DNA from: JAHEFT01 sp963700705
GTDB lineage: Bacteria; Pseudomonadota; Gammaproteobacteria; Xanthomonadales; SZUA-36
DNA length: 64,000 bases
Direction of reading: 5' to 3'
NCBI GenBank assembly: GCA_963700705.1
Contig: CAVOYQ010000012.1
Location: forward strand, 248,001 to 312,000
In this document: positions 44,318 to 53,907 of the stretch, one piece after another
How the letters are laid out: every line of letters starts with the position of its first letter
How positions within the stretch are numbered: position 1 is the stretch's first letter
Made by a program: the position numbers and the translations under genes
Notes under the pieces: generated by a model
What the model was told of the DNA's origin: nothing
Seen by the model: only the letters and a program-made list of their open reading frames with translations
Databases searched by the model: none

Positions 44318-45116
44318 TTAGCTGCCTCCTACGCCCTGTTCGCGCAACTCATCCAGAAAATTGCGGTAACCGTGCGGCCCGAACCAGTACTGCATCATGG
44401 CGGTGACGGCGTCTGCTGTTACCGTCGCCCCGGTCAGCGCGTCTACTTCGTACAGCCATGTAGACGAGCCCGGCTCCACTTTCCCGTGGTTGACCGCGAA
44501 ACGCAGATCACCCACTTCGTCGTATATCCGCCGCCCCGTCCACTTCGCCTGCCACTCGGGGCGCATGATCTGGTCTCCAAGTCCGGGCGTCTCGTTCTGT
44601 TCGTAAAAGGTGGCGGCGGCTATGGTATTGAGATCGGACTCCAGGGCGACATAGCCGTACATGGTCGACCACATGCCGGTGCCATGGACCGGCAGGATGA
44701 TCCGGTCCAGTTCACCGTCCTCTTTGAGCACCATGTAGATCGTCGAGTAACGGCTGCGGCGTCCCAGGCTGGCCAGGTCCTGCTCAGCGGGTATGTCGAT
44801 ACCCAATTCAGGGTCATTCACCGCGCGGCGGGGGTCGAAAGACAGGGGGTCGAGGTCGTTGTTGAATATGCCCTGCATCGATGTCAACGATGCGCACGTC
44901 CATGTCCCGATACATTTCGAGCATTTCTTCATCGCCCGGCACTACGCCATTTTCCACCAGTCCGGTCAGCTTGATGACGTTCCGGCCACGCTCCAGCATC
45001 TTGTTGTTGAGCTGGATCGGACGCAGGATGACCACGGCAGCCGAGACCAGGGAGGAGCAGAGCAGCGCGGTCACCAGGATGACCAGGAAGGCTTTTACCG
45101 GTGAATCGTTATTCAT
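44318..45116 (-). CDS. nqrC: Na+-translocating NADH:quinone reductase subunit C (one frameshift)
   Basis: The N-terminal helix (VKAFLVILVTALLCSSLVSAAVVIL) and RIVDIDAG lie in one frame; a single-base change near 44875 moves the rest to the next frame (IFNNDLDPLSFDPRRAVND ... GTGMWSTMYGYVAL ... GLGDQI). The covalent FMN attachment site is present as DALTGATVTADAV (Thr of TGAT, the ApbE target). Both parts are full length, so an indel artefact is likely. It overlaps nqrB by four bases. Confidence 0.85.
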
Positions 45117-46282
45117 TGAAGACCACCCAGGAGCCGGAGCTTGCGCCGGCGGATGTTTCTTTCGATAACGACGTAATCAATCAGGGGCGAAAACATGCTG
45201 GCCAGCAGAATGGCGAACATGACGCCTTCGTAATGAGCCGGGTTTCCCACCCGGATCAGGACTGTCAGCGCCCCCACGAACAAGCCGAATCCCCAGCGCC
45301 CCTGGTCCGTCATCGGGCAGGTGACCGGATCGGTGGCGATGAAAACCACGCCGAATACAAACCCGCCCAACACGAAATGCCAGTACCAGGGCATTGAAAA
45401 GAGCGCTTGTTCCGGCGCAATCGAGTTGCAGATCAGAACCATGCCCAGCATGCCGATAAAAGCTCCCAGCATGATTCTCCAGGAGGCCATGCCGGTCCAG
45501 ACCAGGAACCATCCGCCAAACAGCGCCGCCAGGGGAGACGAAAGCCCGAAAGAACCCGGCTGGTTGCCGATCAGAATTTGCCAGAAACTGTAGCCGACCG
45601 AAGTAATGACCCCGATGCCTCCCTCGTCGATGACCAGCTCGAGCACCGTCGGCTCGTCGTAGCCGGCAACCGGCACCCAGACGCCCGGGGCGTACATCAT
45701 ATTGGGATAGGAAAATACGAGAAAAGCCAGGCCGAGCAGCGCGGGGCTGACAAGGTAACGCCCGGAACCTCCATAAATCAGCTTGCCCACGACAATGCCA
45801 AATGACATGCCCAAAACAACCTGGTACATCGGAACCGTGGCCGGGAGCAGCAGGCAGAACAGCCAGGTAATGGCCAGCAAGCCTTCATCGACCGGCTTGC
45901 GCCGCACGCTGGCAAACAGTGCTTCCCAAAACGTTCCCGTCAGAAGGGCCGTGATAAAGACCGGGAAAAAATACAGCATGCCATGGGCCGCGCAACCCGC
46001 CACGTTGTAAGGGTCAAACCCGATACCCGACTGGTTCAGCAGCCAGGCGCGCCAACCGGGAACCGGGTCCAGCTGAAATTCAGCAATGGCGATGTTGGTG
46101 AGGTGGCCGATACTCCACATACCAACCAGCCAGGCCGGGATGCTTGCGAAAACAAACGTATTCCAGAGCCTGTGAACATTATTGGCATCGCGAATATGCG
46201 GCGCCGTTCGCGTAACGGTGCGTGATGACCATAGGAAACGGTTTACCAGCGTCAGGACGGATTTGACGAAGAGCTCCATCAT
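45113..46282 (-). CDS. nqrB: Na+-translocating NADH:quinone reductase subunit B, with altered flavin site
   Basis: A 389-aa membrane subunit with the NqrB framework (GGSGRYLVSPALLGLAFL, ASWRIMLGAFIGM, MPWYWHFVLGGFVFGVVFIATDPVT, NPAHYEGVMFAILLASMFSPLIDYVVIERNI). In well-studied NqrB an SGAT motif carries covalent FMN on Thr. Here the aligned stretch is AGYDEPTVL, with Asp-Glu-Pro-Thr at 209-212: the Thr remains, but the Ser-Gly-Ala and the preceding Asp are gone, so ApbE-type flavinylation is doubtful. The region is in one frame and the flanks align, so this is not a simple indel. It overlaps nqrA and nqrC by four bases. Confidence 0.9.
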   Translation of the reverse strand: MMELFVKSVLTLVNRFLWSSRTVTRTAPHIRDANNVHRLWNTFVFASIPAWLVGMWSIGHLTNIAIAEFQLDPVPGWRAWLLNQSGIGFDPYNVAGCAAHGMLYFFPVFITALLTGTFWEALFASVRRKPVDEGLLAITWLFCLLLPATVPMYQVVLGMSFGIVVGKLIYGGSGRYLVSPALLGLAFLVFSYPNMMYAPGVWVPVAGYDEPTVLELVIDEGGIGVITSVGYSFWQILIGNQPGSFGLSSPLAALFGGWFLVWTGMASWRIMLGAFIGMLGMVLICNSIAPEQALFSMPWYWHFVLGGFVFGVVFIATDPVTCPMTDQGRWGFGLFVGALTVLIRVGNPAHYEGVMFAILLASMFSPLIDYVVIERNIRRRKLRLLGGLQ

Positions 46283-47635
46283 CCTTCTCTTTGAATCTGG
46301 TTGAGGTTCAACCGGAGGTACAGGCCGTAGTCAATCTTCGCCGGGCAGACAAAAGCACACAGTGAAAGGTCTTCTTCATCCAGTTCCAGGCAGCCCAGGG
46401 CCTGCGCCTGGTCCGTGTCGGTCACCAGCAGGGCGCGAAACAGCGGAGAAGGCAGAATATCGAGCGGCATGACTTTTTCCCAGGCCCGCATCGGCACCAT
46501 TCCGGTAAACCGCCCGTTCTGTGAGGTCGGTAATGGAATCTTGAACCGCTGCCCGGTTTTTCTTTTGAACGTTCGCGCAGCGCTGTAGCGATGGGGCAGG
46601 ATGTCCGTCCAGCCCATGAATTTCCTGCTGCCACCCTCTTCGATCACCGAAACCTGGTCGTGGTAGCGGCCCAGGAAGGCAAAGCCCTTGCTGGCGGTTC
46701 TGCCGCCCAGGACCGAACCTGCAATCACCCGGCAGGATTCAGGGTCCGCGTATCTCTGCCTGCATCAGTTCCCCGGTCGAGGCGCCAAGCCGGGTCGCAA
46801 TCAGCCGCGGCTTGCTGACCGGGGGACCGCTCAAGGCGATGATCCGCCGGTAGCTGATGATCCCGGCGCTGAATAATTTGCCGATCGCAATAACGTCCTG
46901 GTAACCGATATGCCAGACCACGCGTTCCAGGCTGACCGGGTAGAGGTAATGAATATGCGTGCCGGGCAATCCGGCCGGATGCGGGCCGGAAAACTGCACG
47001 ACGCGCAGGCCGTCGACATCCGGAAGCGGTATGTCCCAATCCGGTGCGGTACACAAATTGAGGGTACCGCGTGTCAGTCTCGACAGGACGTGCAAGCCGG
47101 AGTTGAAGGCATCGACATCTTCCCGGATCGCTACCCTCGGATCCGCAGCCAGCGGCCGGGTGTCCATGGCGGTGACGAAAATGGCCCGGGGAGAGCTTGC
47201 TGAGTGCGGAACCTGGCTGAATGGCCGCGTCCGGAATGCGGTCCATAATCCGGATTGCAGCAAACGGTCTACGATCTCTTCGCGCAACGAGCGGTAAACC
47301 TGCTCCTCGCTCAGGGGATCAAATGCGATTTCCTCGACTCCGGAATCCTCGAGTTCGACTTCCACGCTTTGCAGCACCCGCCGTGAACCCCGGTTGATCG
47401 CCACCACCGTGCCTCTCCCGGGAGCGCAGTACTGGACAGCCGGATCGCGCTTATCGACAAACAACGCCTGCAGCGGGCCAACCTGATCCCCTTCGGCCAC
47501 CTGCAGCCGGGGCTTCAGCCCGGCATAGTCCAGACCGCACAGCGCAACCCGGGTGACAGGTGCTGCCGGATAAATGGTTTGTTCCGGCTCACCGGCAAGC
47601 GGAATGTCCAGGCCACGGGTTATCTGAATCCGCAT
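46279..47635 (-). CDS. nqrA: Na+-translocating NADH:quinone reductase subunit A (one frameshift)
   Basis: The start MRIQITRGLDIPLAGEPEQ at 47635 is the canonical NqrA N-terminus. Typical motifs follow: GLKPRLQVAEGDQVGPLQALFVDKRDP, APGRGTVVAINRGSRRVL, and IHYLYPVSLERVVWHIGYQDVIAIG. The frame changes near 46735, and the last 145 codons (VLGGRTASKGFAFLGRYHDQVSVIEEG ... CAFVCPAKIDYGLYLR) complete the protein. NqrA is the peripheral cytoplasmic subunit implicated in quinone binding. It starts 10 bases after the upstream hexaheme cytochrome gene. Confidence 0.88.
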
Positions 47636-47645
47636 GACGGCATGA

Positions 47646-48293
47646 TTACCCGTCTGTTTCCACGTGCCGGGCAGTCCTGTCAAAGGCCTCGTGGACGTTG
47701 TGACAGGTTCCGCAAGACAGGGATTCAAATTCGATATCGCTTTTCTCGAAATGATCGTGCTTCTGCAGATCCTTCCGGTGACAGCGGTTACAGGTTGCGA
47801 CTTGCTGGTCGGCATCTTCCATCGGGTCGACTTCGACATGAATCGCATGACAGGTCGAGCAATTGATGTTCTTGCGGTTGTGGGAACTGCTGTGCCATTC
47901 GATCACCGACCGGCCGCCTTTTTCTTCATGGTGACAGGCGAGGCAGGCATCGATCTGTGTATCCCGGGGTGAAAATTTGGCGCCGCGGCCAAAATCGATC
48001 ATTTTCGGAAAACCGGCTCCGCCGTGAGCCCGCGAAACATGAATGCTGCCGGGGCCGTGACAGGCTTCACAGCCCTGTGTGGCGAGCGGAGTGAACATGT
48101 TTTCCATGTTGCCGTGAGCGCTGCTTTTTACCGCTCGCATCCGGTCGCCGGAGTGGCAGCGCAGGCAGACTTCGGCCCCGCCACGGGTGTAAACCTGTTC
48201 CCGGTGAGTGGGGTTGGTTTGATCAGCTTCCTGGGCGATTGCCGCTACCGGAGCCACGCAAGCCAATAAAAGTAACAGGGTGAAATATTTCAT
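47646..48293 (-). CDS. Periplasmic hexaheme cytochrome c leading the nqr operon
   Basis: A 215-aa protein with a signal peptide (ending near AIAQE) and six CxxCH sites: CLRCH, CEACH, CLACH, CSTCH, CNRCH and CGTCH. The spacing and the motifs GCEACHGPGSIHV and RRDLQKHDHF-like ligands resemble the DmsE/MtrA-like and NrfB-type multiheme families. It would sit in the periplasm and exchange electrons with membrane or outer-surface partners. The 10-base gap to nqrA and same orientation make co-transcription nearly certain, an unusual partner for Na+-NQR. Confidence 0.85.
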   Translation of the reverse strand: MKYFTLLLLLACVAPVAAIAQEADQTNPTHREQVYTRGGAEVCLRCHSGDRMRAVKSSAHGNMENMFTPLATQGCEACHGPGSIHVSRAHGGAGFPKMIDFGRGAKFSPRDTQIDACLACHHEEKGGRSVIEWHSSSHNRKNINCSTCHAIHVEVDPMEDADQQVATCNRCHRKDLQKHDHFEKSDIEFESLSCGTCHNVHEAFDRTARHVETDG

Positions 48294-48395
48294 CGGACAT
48301 TGATTCCCCGATCATTCTTTTTCCCTTGAATAATAAAGAAAAATCGTCAGGAAACACCTGCTCTGGGTCAACCATTGACCCGATTTTGACAGGCT

Positions 48396-48821
48396 TCAGA
48401 TCGGTTTTTCGAGCGAGTCCAGCAGGCTTTGAACACGCCGCTTGACTTCATCCCGCGTGGCGCGGAATTCGGCCAGGATTTCCGGTTCACTGCCGGTGGC
48501 TTTAGCCGGATCGGTCAAGGGCCAGTGCACCTTTCTGACACCCGGCGGCAGGGCCGGACACAGCTCATCGGCGTGGCCGCATACGGTCACGACGACATCT
48601 GCCCGGCGCAACATTTCGTCGCTGACAATGGTCGATTCCTGGCCGGAGATGTCAACGCCGGCCTCGCGCATGACTTCGATGGCCCGGGGGTTCTTGCCAT
48701 GCGCTTCGATGCCCGCTGACGCGGCGCTGAATCTTTCGCCACCGAGCGTCCGGGTCCAGCCCTCGGCCATCTGGGAACGACAGGAATTGCCGGTGCAGAG
48801 ATAGAGAATGTTCAGAGACAT
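48396..48821 (-). CDS. arsC: Arsenate reductase, LMW phosphatase type
   Basis: A protein of about 141 aa. The P-loop is CTGNSCRSQMAEGW (CX5R), and the resolving cysteines of the thioredoxin-coupled type are seen around VVTVCGHADELCPALP. The Asp-containing loop is WPLTDPAKATGS. It reduces As(V) to As(III) for export by ACR3. The ATG at 48821 matches the family start (MSLNILYLCTGNSCR); 12 extra residues are possible from 48857. No arsR is nearby. Confidence 0.9.
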   Translation of the reverse strand: MSLNILYLCTGNSCRSQMAEGWTRTLGGERFSAASAGIEAHGKNPRAIEVMREAGVDISGQESTIVSDEMLRRADVVVTVCGHADELCPALPPGVRKVHWPLTDPAKATGSEPEILAEFRATRDEVKRRVQSLLDSLEKPI

Positions 48822-48940
48822 GTTGAATTTACCCGGTTGAATGATCACGGCTGTCATAGCTTATCAGGCAGATATGACAATTCCGAGCTGCAATCGTAAA
48901 CAGGAACCGCAGAAAACGAAGCACCTGGACCAAAAACTTG

Positions 48941-48968
48941 TTGACTTCAAAAATACCCTATGTATTAA
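48941..48968 (+). promoter_or_regulatory. Promoter of the ilvD-leu operon
   Basis: TTGACT (48941-48946) and TATTAA (48963-48968), 16 bases apart and with a TG just before, form a good sigma-70 promoter. The start would be near 48975, immediately before the leader-peptide ATG at 48977. Confidence 0.55.
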
Positions 48969-48976
48969 TCGAGACC

Positions 48977-49125
48977 ATGTATTCGCGCGCTAACGACACA
49001 GGCAGAAACAGCACACCAGGCTCAGGTGTGGCCTGTCACTGCGCGTTCTGAACCTGTCACTGGGCCTGCTTCTGGGTTCCGGTATTGCGCTCCTTCTTCT
49101 TGTTGACGGAGCGGGTTCAGGCTAG
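48977..49125 (+). other. Leucine-rich attenuation leader peptide region
   Basis: The stretch 49033-49104 contains twelve Leu codons (mostly CTG and CTT), plus Ile ATT and Val GTT codons, and ends GSG-stop at 49123-49125. It lies just ahead of a terminator hairpin and the ilvD gene, the layout of a branched-chain amino acid attenuator. The plausible ATG at 48977 is one base out of frame with the Leu run, so either a base is missing in between or a non-ATG start is used. Ribosome stalling on the Leu codons would favour an antiterminator. Confidence 0.6.
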
Positions 49126-49150
49126 CGGACAAAACCAAACAGCCAAAGAA

Positions 49151-49180
49151 ACCCGCAACGAGAATTGCGGGTTTTTTTTT
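49151..49180 (+). terminator. Attenuator terminator before ilvD
   Basis: The stem ACCCGCAA (49151-49158) with TTGCGGGT (49165-49172) runs into nine Ts. It is 18 bases before the ilvD start and downstream of the Leu-rich leader, so it fits an attenuator. The GCGGGTT at 49110-49116 could pair with the left arm as antiterminator. Confidence 0.75.
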
Positions 49181-49197
49181 ATCAGGATGAACTAATC

Positions 49198-50877
49198 ATG
49201 CGAAGCGACCAAATCAAGAAAGGACCGGACCGGGCACCTGCAAGATCCTATCTGCGGGCGACCGGGTTGAACGATCAGCAGATCAGCCAGCCGATGATCG
49301 CGGTCGTGAACACCTGGTCGGACGTCACACCCTGCAATATCCACCTGCGCGACCTGGCCGAGCACGTCAAGGCCGGAATCCGCGAAGCGGGCGGTACACC
49401 GTTTGAATTCGGCAGCATCGTCGTGACGGACGGTATCTCGATGGGATCCGAGGGCATGAAGTGCTCCCTGATGTCCCGCGAACTGGTGGCCGACTCGATC
49501 GAACTGGTCACCCGCGGCCACTGCCTGGATGGCGTGGTCGTGCTGGTGGGCTGCGACAAGACCATACCGGCCGGCGCCATGGCCCTGGCGCGGCTCGATA
49601 TTCCGGGCCTGGTGATCTACGGCGGATCCATCATGCCAGGCTCCCACAAGGGCATTCCCATCACCATCCAGGACGTGTTCGAAGCCGTCGGGGCACACGC
49701 CTCCGGCAAGATCGACGAAGCGGAACTGATCGAAGTGGAAAAAGACGCCTGCCCCGGCGCCGGCGCCTGCGGCGGACAGTTCACGGCCAATACCATGGCC
49801 CTGGCGCTGACCACGCTGGGCTTGTCGCCGATGGGCGTCAACGACATTCCGGCGGTGCACCCGGACAAGGCCAGGGCCGTTTTTGACTGCGGCACACGTG
49901 TCGTCGAGATGGTTCGCGAGGGACTGAGCGCGCGCGACATGATTTCCATCGAATCCCTGAGAAACGCCGCCACGATCACCACCGCGACGGCGGGATCGAC
50001 CAATTCCGTGTTGCATTTGCTGGCCATCGCGCGCGAGGCCGGCGTGGACTTCGACATCGACGAATTTGACGACATTTCGCGCCGCACGCCGATCATCGGC
50101 GATCTGAAACCGGCCGGCCGCTTCATGGCGCCGGACATGTTCGAGGCCGGCGGCACACCGCTGGTAATCCACAAGCTGAAGCAGGCGGGTCTGATCAGTG
50201 ATACGCCGACCGTTTCCGGAAAAAGCCTGTTTGAAGAATGCGCCGTGGTAAACGAGAAGCCCGGACAGAAAGTGATTCTCGATTTTGACCAGGCGCTCGC
50301 CGCCCGCGGCGGTTTCGGCATCCTGTACGGCAACCTGGCGCCCGAGGGTTGTGTCGCCAAGCTGGCAGGGCACGGCGAATTTTCATTCACCGGCCCGGCC
50401 CGCGTGTTCGAAAGCGAAGAAGCCAGCTTCAAAGCGGTGCAGAACCGCGAAATCCGCTCCGGTGACGTGATCGTGATCCGCAATGAAGGCCCGGCCGGGG
50501 GTCCCGGCATGCGGGAAATGCTGGCGGTCACCGCGGCGCTGGCAGGCCAGGGCCTGGATGACTCGGTCGCCCTGATGACCGATGGCCGGTTCAGCGGCGC
50601 CAGTTTCGGCTTCGTGGTCGGGCACATCGCGCCGGAGGCGGCGCACGGCGGGCCGATCGGGCTGCTGCGCGACGGCGACAGGATCACCATCGATGTCGAC
50701 CGGCGGATCCTGGAAACCGATGCCGACCTCGAAGCCCGCCGCGGGGATTGGAAACCCAGGAAACCGGCCTACACTTCCGGAGCGCTGGCGAAATATGCCT
50801 ACATGGTGTCGTCCGCGTCGAAGGGTGCAGTCACCGCTTTCCCCAAGTTGAGCGGGCACGCGGAAAGCGACGAGTAA
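49198..50877 (+). CDS. ilvD: Dihydroxy-acid dehydratase
   Basis: A 559-aa enzyme of the IlvD/Edd family, which dehydrates 2,3-dihydroxy-isovalerate and -methylvalerate in valine and isoleucine synthesis. Fe-S ligands are seen in TPCNIHL, GCDKTIPAGAMAL and DACPGAGACGGQFTANTMA. The catalytic end has DGRFSGASFGFVVGHIAPEA. The ATG at 49198 matches the family start; the upstream open frame runs through the attenuator. It is the first structural gene of the ilvD-leuA-leuC-leuD operon. Confidence 0.95.
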   Translation: MRSDQIKKGPDRAPARSYLRATGLNDQQISQPMIAVVNTWSDVTPCNIHLRDLAEHVKAGIREAGGTPFEFGSIVVTDGISMGSEGMKCSLMSRELVADSIELVTRGHCLDGVVVLVGCDKTIPAGAMALARLDIPGLVIYGGSIMPGSHKGIPITIQDVFEAVGAHASGKIDEAELIEVEKDACPGAGACGGQFTANTMALALTTLGLSPMGVNDIPAVHPDKARAVFDCGTRVVEMVREGLSARDMISIESLRNAATITTATAGSTNSVLHLLAIAREAGVDFDIDEFDDISRRTPIIGDLKPAGRFMAPDMFEAGGTPLVIHKLKQAGLISDTPTVSGKSLFEECAVVNEKPGQKVILDFDQALAARGGFGILYGNLAPEGCVAKLAGHGEFSFTGPARVFESEEASFKAVQNREIRSGDVIVIRNEGPAGGPGMREMLAVTAALAGQGLDDSVALMTDGRFSGASFGFVVGHIAPEAAHGGPIGLLRDGDRITIDVDRRILETDADLEARRGDWKPRKPAYTSGALAKYAYMVSSASKGAVTAFPKLSGHAESDE

Positions 50878-50909
50878 GCAACCATTATTTATATTGAGGA
50901 GAGCCGATC

Positions 50910-52463
50910 ATGGCTGACTACGTTCATATTTTCGATACGACATTGCGCGACGGAGAACAATCCCCGGGCTGTTCCATGAACGTCCAGGAAAAGCTGCAGG
51001 TCGCCAGGATCCTCGACGAACTGCGCGTTGACGTGATCGAGGCCGGATTCCCCGCAGCCAGTGACGGCGATTTCGAATCGGTGAGATCGGTCGGCGCACT
51101 TGGCCTCGACGCCACCATTTGCGGATTGTCCCGAACCCGCCACGGGGATATCGAAGCGGTGGCGCGGTCCCTGGATACCGCGAAGAAAAAGCGTCTGCAC
51201 GTGTTCATCGCGACCAGCCCGATCCACCGCGAATTCAAACTGAAGATGAGCAAGCAACAGATCATCGACGAGATGACCACCGCGGTGGCGTTCGGGCAGA
51301 AGTGGTTTGACGACATCGAGATCACCGCCGAGGACGCCGGCCGCACGGAAATCGACTACCTGGTGGAATATTTCCAGGCCGCGGTGGATGCCGGCGCGAC
51401 CGTGCTGAACGTGCCGGATACCGTGGGCTACGTGACACCCGGCGAAAGCATCCTGCTGTACCGGCACCTGCGCGAGAACCTGCGAAACGCCGGATCCGTC
51501 ATCCTCAGCTGCCATAACCACAACGACCTCGGGCTGGCCGTGGCCAACAGCCTGGGCGCAATCGAAGGCGGCGCCCGCCAGGTCGAATGCACCGTCAACG
51601 GGATCGGCGAACGTGCCGGAAACTGCTCACTGGAGGAAGTCGTGATGGCCCTGCGCACGCGGCACGACCGCTACCAGGTGGAAACCGGCATCGATACGAC
51701 CAGGCTGTATCCCGCCAGCCGCGTGGTCACGGCCGTCACCGGTTCACGCGTGCAACCCAACAAGGCGATTGTCGGGCGCAACGCGTTCGCGCACGAGGCC
51801 GGCATCCACCAGGACGGCGTGCTGAAACACGCAGAAACCTACGAAATCATGAAGCCGGAGTCGGTTGGGGTGCCCGAAAACAGCCTGGTGCTGGGCAAGC
51901 ACAGCGGCCGTCACGCCTTCAGTGACCGGCTGAAAACACTGGGCTTTTCAGTCAGCAGGGAACAGCTCGAAGAGCTTTTCGTCAAGTTCAAATCACTGGC
52001 TGACCGCAAGAAAAGCGTTTACGACGAAGACATCGAAGCCCTGGTGCTGGGCACGGAACAAAGCGGGCCATGGCACCTGGACGCCATTTCCATCCACACC
52101 GAGGTCGACGATGCGGAGTACTCCGCCGAAGCCAGCCTGAAGCTGCGGTTCGACGGACAGGCGCCACGTATCCACACGGGCCGCGGAGACGGGCCGGTCA
52201 ACGCCATCGTGAATGCGATCAGGAACATCCTGGACGAAGAGCTGAGCATGGAGGAATTCCAGGTCAACGCGGTTTCCAGCGGCAGCGACGCCCAGGGGCG
52301 GGCGACGGTCCGCGCCACCATCGGCGCCTGCCGCTACCAGGGGACCGGGATTTCCACCGATATCGTCGAAGCATCCGCCCAGGCCATGGTCAACATCATG
52401 AACCGGCACCACCAGCACCAGGGCAAGGCGATCGCGGCGTCCCGGATTGCGGCCGCCGTCTGA
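50910..52463 (+). CDS. leuA: 2-isopropylmalate synthase
   Basis: A 517-aa LeuA: the DRE-TIM barrel has IFDTTLRDGEQSPG (catalytic Arg-Asp), the metal-site HNHND in SCHNHNDLGLAVANS, and NGIGERAGNCSLEE; the C-terminal LeuA regulatory domain spans about residues 390-517. It condenses acetyl-CoA with 2-oxoisovalerate, the first leucine-specific step, and is normally feedback-inhibited by leucine. A GAGGAG site is 9 bases upstream. The gap to ilvD is 32 bases. Confidence 0.95.
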   Translation: MADYVHIFDTTLRDGEQSPGCSMNVQEKLQVARILDELRVDVIEAGFPAASDGDFESVRSVGALGLDATICGLSRTRHGDIEAVARSLDTAKKKRLHVFIATSPIHREFKLKMSKQQIIDEMTTAVAFGQKWFDDIEITAEDAGRTEIDYLVEYFQAAVDAGATVLNVPDTVGYVTPGESILLYRHLRENLRNAGSVILSCHNHNDLGLAVANSLGAIEGGARQVECTVNGIGERAGNCSLEEVVMALRTRHDRYQVETGIDTTRLYPASRVVTAVTGSRVQPNKAIVGRNAFAHEAGIHQDGVLKHAETYEIMKPESVGVPENSLVLGKHSGRHAFSDRLKTLGFSVSREQLEELFVKFKSLADRKKSVYDEDIEALVLGTEQSGPWHLDAISIHTEVDDAEYSAEASLKLRFDGQAPRIHTGRGDGPVNAIVNAIRNILDEELSMEEFQVNAVSSGSDAQGRATVRATIGACRYQGTGISTDIVEASAQAMVNIMNRHHQHQGKAIAASRIAAAV

Positions 52464-52484
52464 CCCAGGCCAGGAGAACATTGA

Positions 52485-53907
52485 ATGTCAGAAACCCCGC
52501 AGACCGCATCGACACTTTTTGAAAAGGTCTGGCAACGCCACCTGGTCAGGAAAGAAACCGCGGAAACGCCGGCCATCCTGTATATCGACCTCCAGTTGCT
52601 GCACGAAGTGACCTCACCCCAGGCCTTCGATGAATTGAAGCGCCGGGGACTGAAGGTTCGCCGGCCGGACCGCTGCCTGGCCACCATTGATCACTCGACC
52701 CCGACAACGCCTCCGGATGCGGACGGCGTGCGCCACTACCATACGGCCGAGGCCAGGGCGCAGGTCGATATCCTGCACACGAATTGCGCGGAGCAGGGCA
52801 TTTACCTGCACGGCTGGGACAGCCCGAACCGGGGCATCGTCCACGTGATGGGGCCTGAAATGGGCGCCACCCAGCCCGGCATGACCATTGTGTGCGGCGA
52901 CAGCCACACGGCCACGCACGGCGCTTTTGGCGCGCTGGCTTTCGGCATCGGCACCACCGAGGTCGGCCACGTGCTGGCCACGCAGTGCCTGCTGCAAAAC
53001 AAGCCAAAAACGCTCGGCATTCGCATCGACGGTGCTCTGAAACCGGGCGTCTCGGCCAAGGATGTCATTCTCCACGTCATCGGGACGATCGGGATGGACG
53101 GCGGCACCGGTTCGGTGATCGAGTATTTCGGCTCGACGGTTCGCGCGATGGACATGGAAAGCCGGATGACCCTGTGCAATATGTCCATCGAGTGCGGGGC
53201 GCGGGCCGGCATGGTGGCGCCGGACGAAGTGACCTTCGAATACCTGCAAGGGACGGCAAATGGCGCCAGCAGGCGAACACTGGGAAGCTGCAGTCGCTGA
53301 CTGGAAAACCCTGAAAACGGATCCGGGCGCCAGCTATGACCGCCTGGTGGAGTTCGACGCCGAAAAAATTGAGCCAAGCGTCACCTGGGGCATCAATCCC
53401 GGCATGGTCATCGCCATCGACGGCACCATTCCCGCCGCAGACAGCAGCGGTAACCGGGAGGCGCTGGAGTACATGAAGTTCACGGGCGGCGCCGCGCTCG
53501 CCGGCGAGCCGGTGAACGTGGTATTTATCGGCAGCTGCACCAACTCCCGCCTGACCGATTTACGCGCAGCGGCATCAATACTGAAAAACCGAAAAGTGGC
53601 TCCGGGTACGCGCGTGCTGGTGGTGCCGGGATCGGAAGCCACCCGGCGGGAAGCCGAAGCCGAAGGCCTGGACCGGGTCTTCATCGAGGCAGGCGCCGAG
53701 TGGCGTGAACCGGGTTGCTCCATGTGCCTGGCAATGAACGGTGATTCCGCCAACCCGGGCGACCTCGTCGTCAGCACCAGCAACCGGAATTTCAAAGGCC
53801 GCCAGGGCCGTGGAGTCCGCACCATCCTTGCCAGCCCGTTAACCGCCGCAGCCAGCGCGGTCACCGGGCGTGTCACCAACCCACGCGATTTCCTGGAGAC
53901 AAGAAAC
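52485..53907 (+). CDS. leuC: 3-isopropylmalate dehydratase large subunit (frameshifts)
   Basis: The first 250 codons read TLFEKVWQRHLV, IDLQLLHEVTSPQAFD, DSHTATHGAFGALAFGIGTTEVGHVLATQ, and VAPDEVTFEYLQG; a one-base change near 53258 moves the rest to the next frame (WGINPGMVIAIDG, IGSCTNSRLTDLRAAA, EPGCSMCLAMNGD). The [4Fe-4S] cysteines are in GSCTNS and GCSMC. The 3' end runs in frame into leuD without a stop; a one-base shift near 53893 would give a stop overlapping the leuD ATG by four bases. An essential biosynthetic gene with two such flaws points to sequence indels. Confidence 0.88.

Noticed and set aside
46739..47848. Longer N-terminus for NqrA starting at 47848
   Set aside because: The extra 71 codons are antisense to the cytochrome gene; the canonical NqrA start is at 47635.
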